From assembly GCF_900101745.1 (NCBI RefSeq), contig NZ_FNAD01000013.1, forward strand, positions 112,525 through 176,524: a DNA stretch of 64,000 nucleotides, read 5' to 3'. The DNA comes from Glycomyces harbinensis. Lineage in GTDB: Bacteria > Actinomycetota > Actinomycetes > Mycobacteriales > Micromonosporaceae. A program made the translations under genes and the position numbers. The stretch's first letter is position 1; the number at the start of each line of letters is the position of its first letter. Positions 8,212-16,143 of this stretch are shown here, piece by piece. The notes beneath the pieces were generated by a model that had not been told where the DNA came from, ran no database searches, and worked only from the letters and a program-made list of their open reading frames with translations.

Positions 8212-8225
8212 GATTGGAGATCGTC

Positions 8226-9683
8226 ATGCGCCGTCGCACGCTCCTCACCGCGGCCGGAGTCGGCGGCCTGGGGGCCGCCGCCGTTCCGGCCGCCGCCCAG
8301 GCCGACTACTCGACCACCGTCAACCCCGCGACCGACTGGGGCGCCTGGGAGGGCTGGGGCACCTCCCTGTGCTGGTGGGGCAAGGCCTTCGGCAACCGCA
8401 ACGACCTGGCCGACATCATGTTCACCCGCAACACCGTCGCCCTCGGCGGCACCTCGCTTCCGGGCCTGGGCATGAACATCGTGCGGTACAACGCCGGGGC
8501 GTGCTCGTGGAACTCGATCGGCGGCGAGTCGATGGCCGTCTCCCCGAACATGATGCCCTCGCGCCAGATGGAGGGCTACTGGCTCGACTGGAACTCCAGC
8601 GACCCCGCCTCCTCCAGCTGGAACTGGAACGTCGACAGCGCCCAGCGCAACCTCATGTGGAAGGCCCGCGACCGCGGCGCCAACCTCTTCGAGCTGTTCT
8701 CGAACTCGCCGATGTGGTGGATGTGCGCCAACCACAACCCCGCCGGCGGCGCCGACGGCAACGCCGACAACCTCCAGTCCTGGAACCGCCAGCAGCACGC
8801 GGTCTACATGGCCACGGTCGCGAAGTACGCGCACGACAACTGGGGCGTCGACTTCGACTACGTCGACCCCTTCAACGAGCCGATCGCGAACTGGTGGACG
8901 GCCGCCGGCACCCAGGAGGGCTGCCACTTCAACGTCGCCACCCAGTCGATCGTCATCGACCACCTCCGCACCGAGCTCAACGCGCGCGGCCTGAGCTCGA
9001 TGCCCATCACCGCCTCCGACGAGTCCCTGTACGACCAGGCCGTCAGCACCTGGAACGGCCTGACCTCCTCGGCGAAGAGCAAGGTCGCCAAGGTCAACGT
9101 CCACGGCTACCAGTACGAGGGCGGCCGGCGCGACTCGGTCTACAGCGCCGTCCGCGCCGCCGGGAAGACCCTGTGGAACTCCGAGTACGGCGAGAGCGAC
9201 GGCTCCGGCCTGCGCCTGGCCCGCAACCTCAACCTCGACTTCCGCTGGCTCCACCCCACGGCCTGGTGCTACTGGCAGGTCCTCGACGGCGGCGGCTGGG
9301 GCCTGATCCAGGCCGACAACGAGACCGGCACGCTCGGCGCGGTCAACCCCAAGTACTACGTCTACGCGCAGTACGCCCGCCACATCCGCCCCGGCATGAG
9401 GATCATCGACGGCGGCGAGGGCAACACCATCGCCGCCTACGACGCCGCCGCCCGCAAGCTCGTGCTCGTCACGACCAACTACGGCACGGCGCAGACCATC
9501 ACGTACGACCTGGCGGCGTTCGGCACCGTCCCGAACCAGACCGCCACGCGCTGGTCCACGCAGACGAACGGCTCGGAGCTCTACCGCAGCCACAGCGACA
9601 CCGCGGTCTCGGGCAAGCGCTTCTCCAGGGCCTTCCCGGCCAACACGGTGCAGACCTTCGAGATCAACAACGTGGTGCGGTGA
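8226..9683 (+). CDS. Secreted GH30 endo-beta-1,6-galactanase
   Basis: 485 residues from ATG 8226 behind GGAGATC. The N-terminus MRRRTLLTAAGVGGLGAAAV ... AAAQA is a Tat-type signal peptide. The mature protein begins with the GH30 hallmark DWGAWEGWGTSLCWWGKAFG, with the proton donor in DYVDPFNEPIANWW and the nucleophile Glu in TLWNSEYGES, as in GH30 (subfamily 5) endo-beta-1,6-galactanases that cut side chains of arabinogalactan. A short beta domain closes the protein (last ~100 residues). It is a single gene closed by a strong terminator. The LacI/GH42 operon at 50-57 kb could use its products, although the two loci are 40 kb apart. Confidence 0.88.
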   Translation: MRRRTLLTAAGVGGLGAAAVPAAAQADYSTTVNPATDWGAWEGWGTSLCWWGKAFGNRNDLADIMFTRNTVALGGTSLPGLGMNIVRYNAGACSWNSIGGESMAVSPNMMPSRQMEGYWLDWNSSDPASSSWNWNVDSAQRNLMWKARDRGANLFELFSNSPMWWMCANHNPAGGADGNADNLQSWNRQQHAVYMATVAKYAHDNWGVDFDYVDPFNEPIANWWTAAGTQEGCHFNVATQSIVIDHLRTELNARGLSSMPITASDESLYDQAVSTWNGLTSSAKSKVAKVNVHGYQYEGGRRDSVYSAVRAAGKTLWNSEYGESDGSGLRLARNLNLDFRWLHPTAWCYWQVLDGGGWGLIQADNETGTLGAVNPKYYVYAQYARHIRPGMRIIDGGEGNTIAAYDAAARKLVLVTTNYGTAQTITYDLAAFGTVPNQTATRWSTQTNGSELYRSHSDTAVSGKRFSRAFPANTVQTFEINNVVR

Positions 9684-9694
9684 CCGCATGACAC

Positions 9695-9745
9695 GGTGGG
9701 GCCCGGGGCGCCCTTGCGGACACCGGGGCGGCCCCGGGCCCCACC
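9695..9745. terminator. Bidirectional hairpin terminator
   Basis: 15-bp perfect arms (GGTGGGGCCCGGGGC, 9695-9709, and its complement, 9731-9745) around a 21-base loop lie between the galactanase stop and the convergent flavoprotein stop. Confidence 0.75.
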
Positions 9746-9773
9746 GCCCGGAGCCGTCCCGGCCCCGCGCCGA

Positions 9774-10400
9774 TCACGCCACCAGGTCGTCGATCGCGGC
9801 GTCGGCCCGCGCGAACAGCTCCCGGTAGTGCCGGTCGCGCCCGGCCCCCGCCAGCCCCTTCGCCTCGCTGTCGTACAGGACCGCCGTGCGCGTGTCCATC
9901 ACGCCGCAGTACTCCGAGACGCCCCGGCGCAGCGTGCCGTCCAGGAGGCTCCTGACGAGATCCGCGTTCGGATCGTCCTCGGGCAGCCCTGCCAGCGCCA
10001 GCCACAGCATCCGCTTGCCCCGCATGGGGGACTCGCGGCGCCCGTACGCCAGGCCGTGGTTCCAGACCCGGTCGAACCAGCCCTTCATCAACGCGGGCAG
10101 CCCGAACCACCAGACCGGGAAGACCGGGACGACGAGGTCGGCCGCGTGCACGCGCGCGATGTGGCGGTGCACCTCCTCGGTGTAGACCTTGTCCCGGTTC
10201 GAGTAGTCCGGCTCGTCGGCCCGGCTGTTGCGCGGGTCGAAGCCCTCGGCGTGGAGGTCGAGCAGGTCGACGCGGTACCCGGCGCCCTCCAGGCGCTTCG
10301 CGGCCCGCTCGGCCACGGCCGCGGTGAGCGCGTCGGAGCGGTGGTGGGACACGACGACGAGGGCGGTCGGTTCGTTCTCGGCGGGAAGGTCTCGGTTCAT
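9774..10400 (-). CDS. Flavodoxin-fold NAD(P)H:quinone oxidoreductase-like protein
   Basis: 208 residues from ATG 10400. TALVVVSHHRSDALTAAVAE is the flavin phosphate loop. VVPVFPVWWFGLPALMKGWFDRVW and GLAYG are the family's signature (MdaB/YwrO/KefF type). These are FMN/FAD enzymes making two-electron reductions of quinones or nitro compounds in the cytoplasm. It is divergent from the AraC regulator at 10481 with 80 bases between starts, so that regulator probably controls it in response to a redox or electrophilic compound. The actual substrate is not visible. Confidence 0.85.
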   Translation of the reverse strand: MNRDLPAENEPTALVVVSHHRSDALTAAVAERAAKRLEGAGYRVDLLDLHAEGFDPRNSRADEPDYSNRDKVYTEEVHRHIARVHAADLVVPVFPVWWFGLPALMKGWFDRVWNHGLAYGRRESPMRGKRMLWLALAGLPEDDPNADLVRSLLDGTLRRGVSEYCGVMDTRTAVLYDSEAKGLAGAGRDRHYRELFARADAAIDDLVA

Positions 10401-10480
10401 ACGACCAGTACAGCGCCGTCGTCGTGGACGAACCATGGTCGAGAGCCGGAACTTCCTTTGCGATCGTCTACGCTCGGCGC

Positions 10481-11389
10481 ATGGACCCGTTCAGCGACAT
10501 GCTCGGCGGCATCCGCGCCGAGCGGGCCGCGGTCAACCGCGCCGCGCTCGAGCCCGCCTGGAAGATCCGCTTCGGCGACGGCGCGCCGCTGACCATGCTC
10601 ACCATCGTGAGCGGCCGGGGCCGGCTCGTGCTGCACGACGGCGCCGAGTTCGAGGTCGCCGCGGGCGACACCGCGATCATCCTCGGCCCCGAGCCGTTCC
10701 ACCTCGCCGACCTCGACGCCACCGCTGACAGCGTCGGCCGCACCTACCTGGTCTCCTGCTTCGACCAGGAGGCCGACCGCGAACCGAAACAGGACGCGAA
10801 CGGTTCCACCACGCTCGTCGTGGGCGCCTACCGCGGCCTCAAGCCCCGCCACGAGCGGCTGCTGAAGGCGCTCCCGCCCGTGATCGTCCTCAACGAGGCC
10901 GTCGAGGACGTGGTCTGGCTCCAGGCCCTGGACGAGGCGCTGGCCCGCCGGTCCCGGCCCGGCGGCCGGGCCCTGGTCGACCGCGTCCTCGACTGGGGAC
11001 TCATCTGCACCCTGAGCTGCTGGTTCGACATACAGGGCGCGAAGGCGCCCGCCTGGTACCTCGGCGCGCTCGACCCGGTGGCCGGGCCCGCGCTCGAAGC
11101 GGTCCACCGGCGCCCGGGGGAGCGGTGGACCGTGGGCGCGCTGGCCGCCGTCGCGGGCGTCTCCCGAGCCCACTTCGCCAAGCGCTTCACCGAGGTCATG
11201 GGCCAGCCGCCGCTGGCCTATCTCACCGAATGGCGGATGTGCCTGGCCGAGGACCTGCTCGCCGACCCCGACCGGGCCGTCGCCGAAGTGGCCCGAGAGG
11301 TCGGCTACGCGGACCCGTTCGCCTTCAGCACCGCCTTCAAGCGGCTCCACGGCGCGAGCCCCAGCGCCTACCGGTCCAAGATCCCCTAG
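10481..11389 (+). CDS. AraC-family regulator with cupin sensor domain
   Basis: 302 residues from ATG 10481. The N-terminal ~190 residues form a cupin (AraC-binding/cupin_6-like) fold: GRGRLVLHDGAEFEVAAGDT, GPEPFHLAD. The C-terminal ~100 residues are the double HTH (VGALAAVAGVSRAHFAKRFT and VAEVAREVGYADPFAFSTAF ... GASPSAYR). TACGCT six bases upstream of the ATG sits in -10 position, suggesting a leaderless message. The likely target is the divergent quinone-reductase-like gene. Its TAG overlaps by four bases the stop of the convergent gene at 11386. Confidence 0.88.
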   Translation: MDPFSDMLGGIRAERAAVNRAALEPAWKIRFGDGAPLTMLTIVSGRGRLVLHDGAEFEVAAGDTAIILGPEPFHLADLDATADSVGRTYLVSCFDQEADREPKQDANGSTTLVVGAYRGLKPRHERLLKALPPVIVLNEAVEDVVWLQALDEALARRSRPGGRALVDRVLDWGLICTLSCWFDIQGAKAPAWYLGALDPVAGPALEAVHRRPGERWTVGALAAVAGVSRAHFAKRFTEVMGQPPLAYLTEWRMCLAEDLLADPDRAVAEVAREVGYADPFAFSTAFKRLHGASPSAYRSKIP

Positions 11390-12018
11390 TCGCCCAGGGC
11401 CGCTTCGCGTTCGGTGCGCCAGTTCCGCAAGTAGGGCTTGGCGGCGTCGGCCGCGTGGGCCGTTCGGACCGCCTTCGCCGCGGCGGCGAACGCATTGAGC
11501 TCCGGCTCGTCCAACCGCCACCCGTAGGGGTAGAGGAAGTGCTTGTGGAAGTGGTCCATCCACAGCAGCACCAGGTCGTCGTGCGATTCCAGGACCATCT
11601 CGACCCTCCGGGAGCCGCGCTCGTGGCTCTCGATCTCCCAACCGCCCTCCTCGCGGGGCGTCGCGGTGAAGTCGGGGTCGTAGTGCCAGTTCCAGCGCCC
11701 TCCCTGCTCGCGGGGAGGGAAGCGGTCGTGCGCCGCCAGCACGGCGGCGAGCGCCGCCGGGGTCCACGGCGCGGGGAAGTACGTCGACAGGGCCGCGTCG
11801 AGCTCCGTCCGGGTCAGGTCCGCGCCCTGGCCCTGCCCGGCGAGCGCTTCACCGAGGACCTTCGCCGCGAGCGACGGAGCGCCGTCGTCCACGAGGGCGA
11901 CGTGCAGTTGGAGGGCGCGCGTGAAGCGCTGGTGGTGGGCCGGGGACGCGAACGGGGGCAGCGGGATCGATGCCACCGCGGGGCGGCCCCACGGGACCGA
12001 GGGATCAGGTGTGCGCAT
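11386..12018 (-). CDS. Unrecognised cytoplasmic protein
   Basis: 210 residues from ATG 12018 (a GTG at 12045 is an alternative). There is no signal peptide or membrane segment and no motif I recognise. An Ala-rich helical N-terminal half (HHQRFTRALQLHVALVDD) is followed by an aromatic stretch (GGRWNWHYDPDF), a strand-rich section (ESHERGSRRVEMVLESHDDL) and HFHKHFLYPYGWRLDEPELN. Coding character is good (GC-rich third positions). It is convergent with the AraC gene (4-base overlap) and divergent from the epimerase at 12106. Confidence 0.6.
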   Translation of the reverse strand: MRTPDPSVPWGRPAVASIPLPPFASPAHHQRFTRALQLHVALVDDGAPSLAAKVLGEALAGQGQGADLTRTELDAALSTYFPAPWTPAALAAVLAAHDRFPPREQGGRWNWHYDPDFTATPREEGGWEIESHERGSRRVEMVLESHDDLVLLWMDHFHKHFLYPYGWRLDEPELNAFAAAAKAVRTAHAADAAKPYLRNWRTEREAALGD

Positions 12019-12105
12019 CGGCCCATCATGCCCGTCGGAGACCACCCGTCCCAGGGCGCGCAGGCGAGTAGGGTGGGACCGTCCTCAACCTGAAAGGGGT
12101 TTCAC

Positions 12106-13107
12106 GTGAGCGTCAGCGTGCTGTTCATCGGCGGTACCGGCCGGATCTCCACCTCGTGCGTGCGGGAGGCGGTCGCCCAGGGCATGGACGTCACCGTCCT
12201 CAACCGGGGCAAGACCAGCGAGCGCGCACTGCCCCCCGGCGTGACGACGATCGCGGCCGACGTCAACGACCCCGAGTCGGTCCGCGCCGCCCTCGGCGAC
12301 GCCTCCTTCGACGCGGTCGTCAACTGGGTCAACTTCACTCCCGCGCAGGTGCAGCGCGACATCGACCTGTTCTCCGGCCGGTGCGGCCAGTACCTGTTCA
12401 TCAGCTCGGCCTCGGCCTACCAGACCCCGCCCACGCACCTGCCCGTCGTCGAGTCCACGCCGCTGAAGAACCCCTTCTGGCAGTACTCGCGCGACAAGAT
12501 CGCCTGCGAGGAGCTGCTGACCGCCGCCTACCGCGACGACGACTTCCCGATGACGATCATCCGCCCCTCGCACACCTACGACGAGACCCTGCTGCCCTTC
12601 GACGGCGGCTGGACCGTGGTCGACCGCATGCGCAAGGGCAAGCCTGTCGTCGTGCACGGCGACGGCACCTCACTGTGGACGATCACCCACAGCCGCGACT
12701 TCGCGGTCGGCTTCACCGGCCTCCTCGGCAAGGAGGCCGCCGTCGGCGAGGCCTTCCACATCACCGGCGACGAGGCGCCCACCTGGAACCAGATCTTCGC
12801 CTACGTCGCCGACGCCGCGGGCGTCGAGGAGCTGAACCTGGTCCACGTGCCCTCCGACGCCATCGCCGCGGCCGACCCGAACTGGGGCGCCGGCCTCCTC
12901 GGCGACAAGGCGCACTCGATGGTCTTCGACAACGCCAAGGTCAAAGCCCTCGTCCCCGAGTTCGGCCGCAACACCACGCCGTACAAGCTCGGCGCGCGGG
13001 AGCTGATCGCCTGGTACGACGCCCACCCGGAGCAGCAGGTCGTCGACCCGGAGGTCGACGACCTGATGGACCGCCTCGCCGAGCGCTACGCGCCCCGGCC
13101 GCTGTAG
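12106..13107 (+). CDS. NAD-dependent epimerase/dehydratase (extended SDR)
   Basis: 333 residues from GTG 12106 behind GAAAGGGG. The N-terminal Rossmann motif is VLFIGGTGRISTSCVREA. The catalytic region is FISSASAYQTPP followed by YSRDKIACE, the YxxxK dyad of extended short-chain dehydrogenases (Tyr and Lys visible in QYSRDK). SHTYDE and the C-terminal half form the substrate domain. The family acts on nucleotide sugars or related hydroxy compounds; the substrate is unknown. Single gene. Its 3' end lies against, and may overlap antisense, the amidase-like gene at 12941-14860. Confidence 0.82.
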   Translation: MSVSVLFIGGTGRISTSCVREAVAQGMDVTVLNRGKTSERALPPGVTTIAADVNDPESVRAALGDASFDAVVNWVNFTPAQVQRDIDLFSGRCGQYLFISSASAYQTPPTHLPVVESTPLKNPFWQYSRDKIACEELLTAAYRDDDFPMTIIRPSHTYDETLLPFDGGWTVVDRMRKGKPVVVHGDGTSLWTITHSRDFAVGFTGLLGKEAAVGEAFHITGDEAPTWNQIFAYVADAAGVEELNLVHVPSDAIAAADPNWGAGLLGDKAHSMVFDNAKVKALVPEFGRNTTPYKLGARELIAWYDAHPEQQVVDPEVDDLMDRLAERYAPRPL

Positions 13108-14860
13108 ACCTTAAGTCCCGCACCAGTTCCCAGCCGTCCGCCACGAGGGCCGAGCCGTCATGCACGACGGCTCGGCCCTCGCGGACCTTGACCTTGTCGA
13201 CGTACACGCCCCGGCCCTGGTAGGCCGGGTCGGCCGTGTACCGCCAGCGCAGGAACATCGTCCCGTCGGGCACCTGCGCGCCCGCCTTGATCCACTGGCG
13301 CCCCGAGAACCCGGAGAACCGGCCGTCGGTCTCCCAGTGGTGGTCCTCGGTGCGCAGGTCCAGCGGCACCGGCGTCCACGCCTCGCCGTCCGGGCTCGCC
13401 TCCAGCGCGGCCACGTCCGTCGCCTCGGTGTCATACCAGAGCGCGAACGACGCCTCGGCGTCCAGGCTCGCCGTCGGCAGCACGGCCGTGAGCGTCGCGG
13501 TCGCGTCGTCGGCCTGCCCCGCGAACCACGCGTACTCGCCCGAGCGCGGCCGCACCGGGACCGCACGGCCCATCGGCCGGCTCGCCGCGCGCCGGTAGGC
13601 GCTCGCGGTGCCCCAGTTGCGGGTCGGGTGCACGCGGTTCGTCAAGAGCACCAGCAGCGTCCCGGCCAGCGGGTCGAGGACGATCGACGTCCCGGTGTAC
13701 CCGGTGTGGCCCACCGTGACCGGCGAGCTCATCGCGTCCATGTACCAGCGCTGGCCCAACTGCCAGCCCAGGCCCCGGGCGGCGCTCTCGCCCATCCCGG
13801 CGTTCTGGTCGGTGAAGACCAGGCGCGCGGTGGACTCGGAGAGGATCTCCGCGCCCCGGTAGCGGCCGCCGTTGAGGATCATCTGCCCGAACACGGCCAG
13901 GTCCCACGCGGTCGCGAAGACGCCCGCGTGCCCGGCGACGCCGCCGAAGGCCCACGCGTTCTCGTCGTGCACCTCGCCGCGGACCATGCCGCGCCCGGTC
14001 CACGGCTGGAACTCTGTCGCGGCCGTCCGGCCGGCCTCGGACGGGTTGTACCCGGTGTCCTTGAGCCCCAGCGGTTCGCAGATGATCTCGGTGACCAGCT
14101 CGTCCAGGGGCTGCCCGGCCACGGCCTCCAGGACCTTGCCCAGGACGATGAGGTTGAGGTCGGAGTACTCGTAGCCGCTGCCGGGCGGGCGCCGCAGGGG
14201 GTAGGCGTAGATCGCCTCCATGCGCGCCTGCTCGTCGGGCTTGTCGTACAGGTTGATGAACGCGATCATCCCGGAGGTGTGGCACAGCAGGTGCCCCAGC
14301 GTGATCGGGCTCTTCTCCGGATCGGACGAGTCGAAGTCCGGCAGGTACTCCACCACGGGGCTCTTGAGGTCGATGAGGCCCTCGTCGATGAAATGGCCGG
14401 TGACGGTGGCGGTGAAGAGCTTCGAGATGGAGGCGAGGTCGTAGACGGTGTCCTTCTCGGCCTCCTCCCACTGGTCCTCGGGCAGCTCGACCGCGGTCTT
14501 GGTCGCCTCGTCCCAGCTCTCGTAGCGCAGCTTGTGGCCCCCGGCCCGGTGCTCGACGACGACGCCGTGGCGTGCGGCCAGGACGGTGTAGCCGGGGAAG
14601 GAGGGGGCCGGGTCCGACATGAACGACTCGAGCTCGGGCACGATCCGCCCGATGTGCGAGGCGGTGAGCCGGGCCTCGCCGCAGGAGCCGTAACGGAGTC
14701 TGAGGGGGTGTTCGGGGAAGGTCACGTCGTAGGGTCCGGCTGTCGGCGGGCCGGTGAGTTCGGGCATGGAGGGGCGCTCCTCGGCGTTGGCGCGGGAGGC
14801 GAACGCGAGCGCCGAACAGATCGCCCCCGCCGCGCCCCCGAGCATGGTTCGACGCTGCAT
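12941..14860 (-). CDS. Secreted AmiE-like beta-lactamase-fold MurNAc-L-Ala amidase
   Basis: Up to 639 residues. The Tat-type signal is MQRRTMLGGAAGAICSALAF, ending ANA|EE. A beta-lactamase/DD-peptidase-fold domain has SISK (S144-K147), YSDLN and HTGYTG as its three active-site motifs. Residues ~440-560 resemble the MAM-like/immune-inhibitor C-terminal domain (FSGFSGRQWIKAG, RGVYVDKVKVREG). Gene order with namZ and nagZ matches Bacillus subtilis amiE-nagZ-namZ, where AmiE removes the stem peptide from MurNAc, so that role is inferred. The last ~70 residues are an Arg/Gly/Pro-rich run read antisense to the epimerase. A stop in the neighbouring frame at 13111, just after WELVRD, suggests the natural end is there and that a frameshift or base error exists. 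Confidence 0.75.
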   Translation of the reverse strand: MQRRTMLGGAAGAICSALAFASRANAEERPSMPELTGPPTAGPYDVTFPEHPLRLRYGSCGEARLTASHIGRIVPELESFMSDPAPSFPGYTVLAARHGVVVEHRAGGHKLRYESWDEATKTAVELPEDQWEEAEKDTVYDLASISKLFTATVTGHFIDEGLIDLKSPVVEYLPDFDSSDPEKSPITLGHLLCHTSGMIAFINLYDKPDEQARMEAIYAYPLRRPPGSGYEYSDLNLIVLGKVLEAVAGQPLDELVTEIICEPLGLKDTGYNPSEAGRTAATEFQPWTGRGMVRGEVHDENAWAFGGVAGHAGVFATAWDLAVFGQMILNGGRYRGAEILSESTARLVFTDQNAGMGESAARGLGWQLGQRWYMDAMSSPVTVGHTGYTGTSIVLDPLAGTLLVLLTNRVHPTRNWGTASAYRRAASRPMGRAVPVRPRSGEYAWFAGQADDATATLTAVLPTASLDAEASFALWYDTEATDVAALEASPDGEAWTPVPLDLRTEDHHWETDGRFSGFSGRQWIKAGAQVPDGTMFLRWRYTADPAYQGRGVYVDKVKVREGRAVVHDGSALVADGWELVRDLRSTAAGARSARRGGPSGRRPPGRRPAAPGGRRTRRSAPARRACTAWCCGRTRGRGL

Positions 14861-14883
14861 CGTGTCTCCTGGTTATCGTGCCA

Positions 14884-16134
14884 TCACTGAGCGGTGTGGC
14901 GATAGAGCAAATACGACTCTCTTTGCTCGGAAAACGCATCCAATTCCTCGGCCCACAGAGGTGCCAGATCGTCGACCTCAGCACCGTCCTCGATGGCCAG
15001 CCGCACCGCCTGGTTTCCGGTGAGCTTGTCCAGCCAGAACGACGTCACGTCCTGCGAGCGCCACCCGTACTGGGGGAACAGGCGGCGCTGCTCGATGATC
15101 ATCGCCAGGCCCGTCCGGATCGGGTCGAAGTCGCGCCGGTCGGTCACCTGGAGCTCGACGCCGCCGCAGACCTTGGTCGCCCACTTCGAGAACGTCGGCG
15201 TGAAGTACGCCTCGCGGAAGCGCGCCCCCGGCAGGCCCTGGACCGCCTCGGACCACGTGTGGTCGATCTCGGGCGCCCCGAGCAGCTCGAACGGCTTGGT
15301 CGTGCCGCGCCCCTCCGAGAGCGCGGAGGCCTCGAACAGGCACGTCCCCGGGTAGGCGATCGCGGTCGCGACCGTGGGCATGTTGGGGGAGGGCGCGATC
15401 CACGGCAGACCGGTGTCCTCGAAGTACATGTCCCGCTTCCAGCCGCTCATCTTCACCACGGTCAGGTCCGCCGGCTCGGGCAGGAACTCGTGGTTGAAGA
15501 AGCGGGCCAGCTCGCCCACGGTCATGCCGTGGCGCTGCGCGATCGGCTTGAGCCCCACGAACGTCGCGTGCTCGGGATGGAGCACCGGCCCGCTCGCGGC
15601 CCTGCCGGTCCCCGGGTTGGGACGGTCGAGCACGACGAACCGCAGGCCCAGCTGCCCGGCCGCCTCCAGCGCCAGGTACATGGTCCAGATGTAGGTGTAG
15701 AACCGCGCGCCGACGTCCTGGATGTCGAACACCAGGGTCTCGACCCCGGCCTCGGCCAGGAGCTCGGCCATCCGGTCCTTGTCGTTGTACGCGTTGTAGA
15801 CCGGGATGCCGGTCTTCGGGTCGAGGAAGAAGTCCTCGCCCTCGCCGGCCTGCGAGACGCCGCGGAAGCCGTGCTCGGGGCCGAACACGGCCACGATGTC
15901 GACCTTGCCGCTCTCGTGCATGAGGTCCACTTCGTGGCTCAGGTCCGGGAGCACGCCGGTCGGGTTGGAGATGACGCCGACCCTCTGGCCGGCGAGTTCG
16001 GCGAAGTCGTCGTCGGCGAGGACTTCGATGCCGGTCTTGACGCGGCGCCCGCCGGCGTGCGCGGGTACGGCCGCCGCGGTCGCGGCGAGTGCGGTGCCGG
16101 CGATGGCACTGCCGAGGAGTCTTCTGCGCTGCAC
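14884..16134 (-). CDS. namZ: NamZ-type (DUF1343) exo-beta-N-acetylmuramidase
   Basis: 416 residues with a Tat-type signal (MQRRRLLGSAIAGTALAATA ... AHA). The body is DUF1343: LAGQRVGVISNPTGVLPDLS near the mature start, then VAVFGPEHGFRG, KTGIPVYNAYN and VFDIQDVGARFYTYIWTMYL, as in B. subtilis NamZ (YbbC). That enzyme releases N-acetylmuramic acid from the non-reducing ends of peptidoglycan chains after NagZ has removed the terminal GlcNAc. Gaps of 9 bases from nagZ and 23 to the amidase gene place it in the middle of an operon. Length is normal. Function is inferred from family and context. Confidence 0.87.
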   Translation of the reverse strand: MQRRRLLGSAIAGTALAATAAAVPAHAGGRRVKTGIEVLADDDFAELAGQRVGVISNPTGVLPDLSHEVDLMHESGKVDIVAVFGPEHGFRGVSQAGEGEDFFLDPKTGIPVYNAYNDKDRMAELLAEAGVETLVFDIQDVGARFYTYIWTMYLALEAAGQLGLRFVVLDRPNPGTGRAASGPVLHPEHATFVGLKPIAQRHGMTVGELARFFNHEFLPEPADLTVVKMSGWKRDMYFEDTGLPWIAPSPNMPTVATAIAYPGTCLFEASALSEGRGTTKPFELLGAPEIDHTWSEAVQGLPGARFREAYFTPTFSKWATKVCGGVELQVTDRRDFDPIRTGLAMIIEQRRLFPQYGWRSQDVTSFWLDKLTGNQAVRLAIEDGAEVDDLAPLWAEELDAFSEQRESYLLYRHTAQ

Positions 16135-16143
16135 GGGTGCTCC

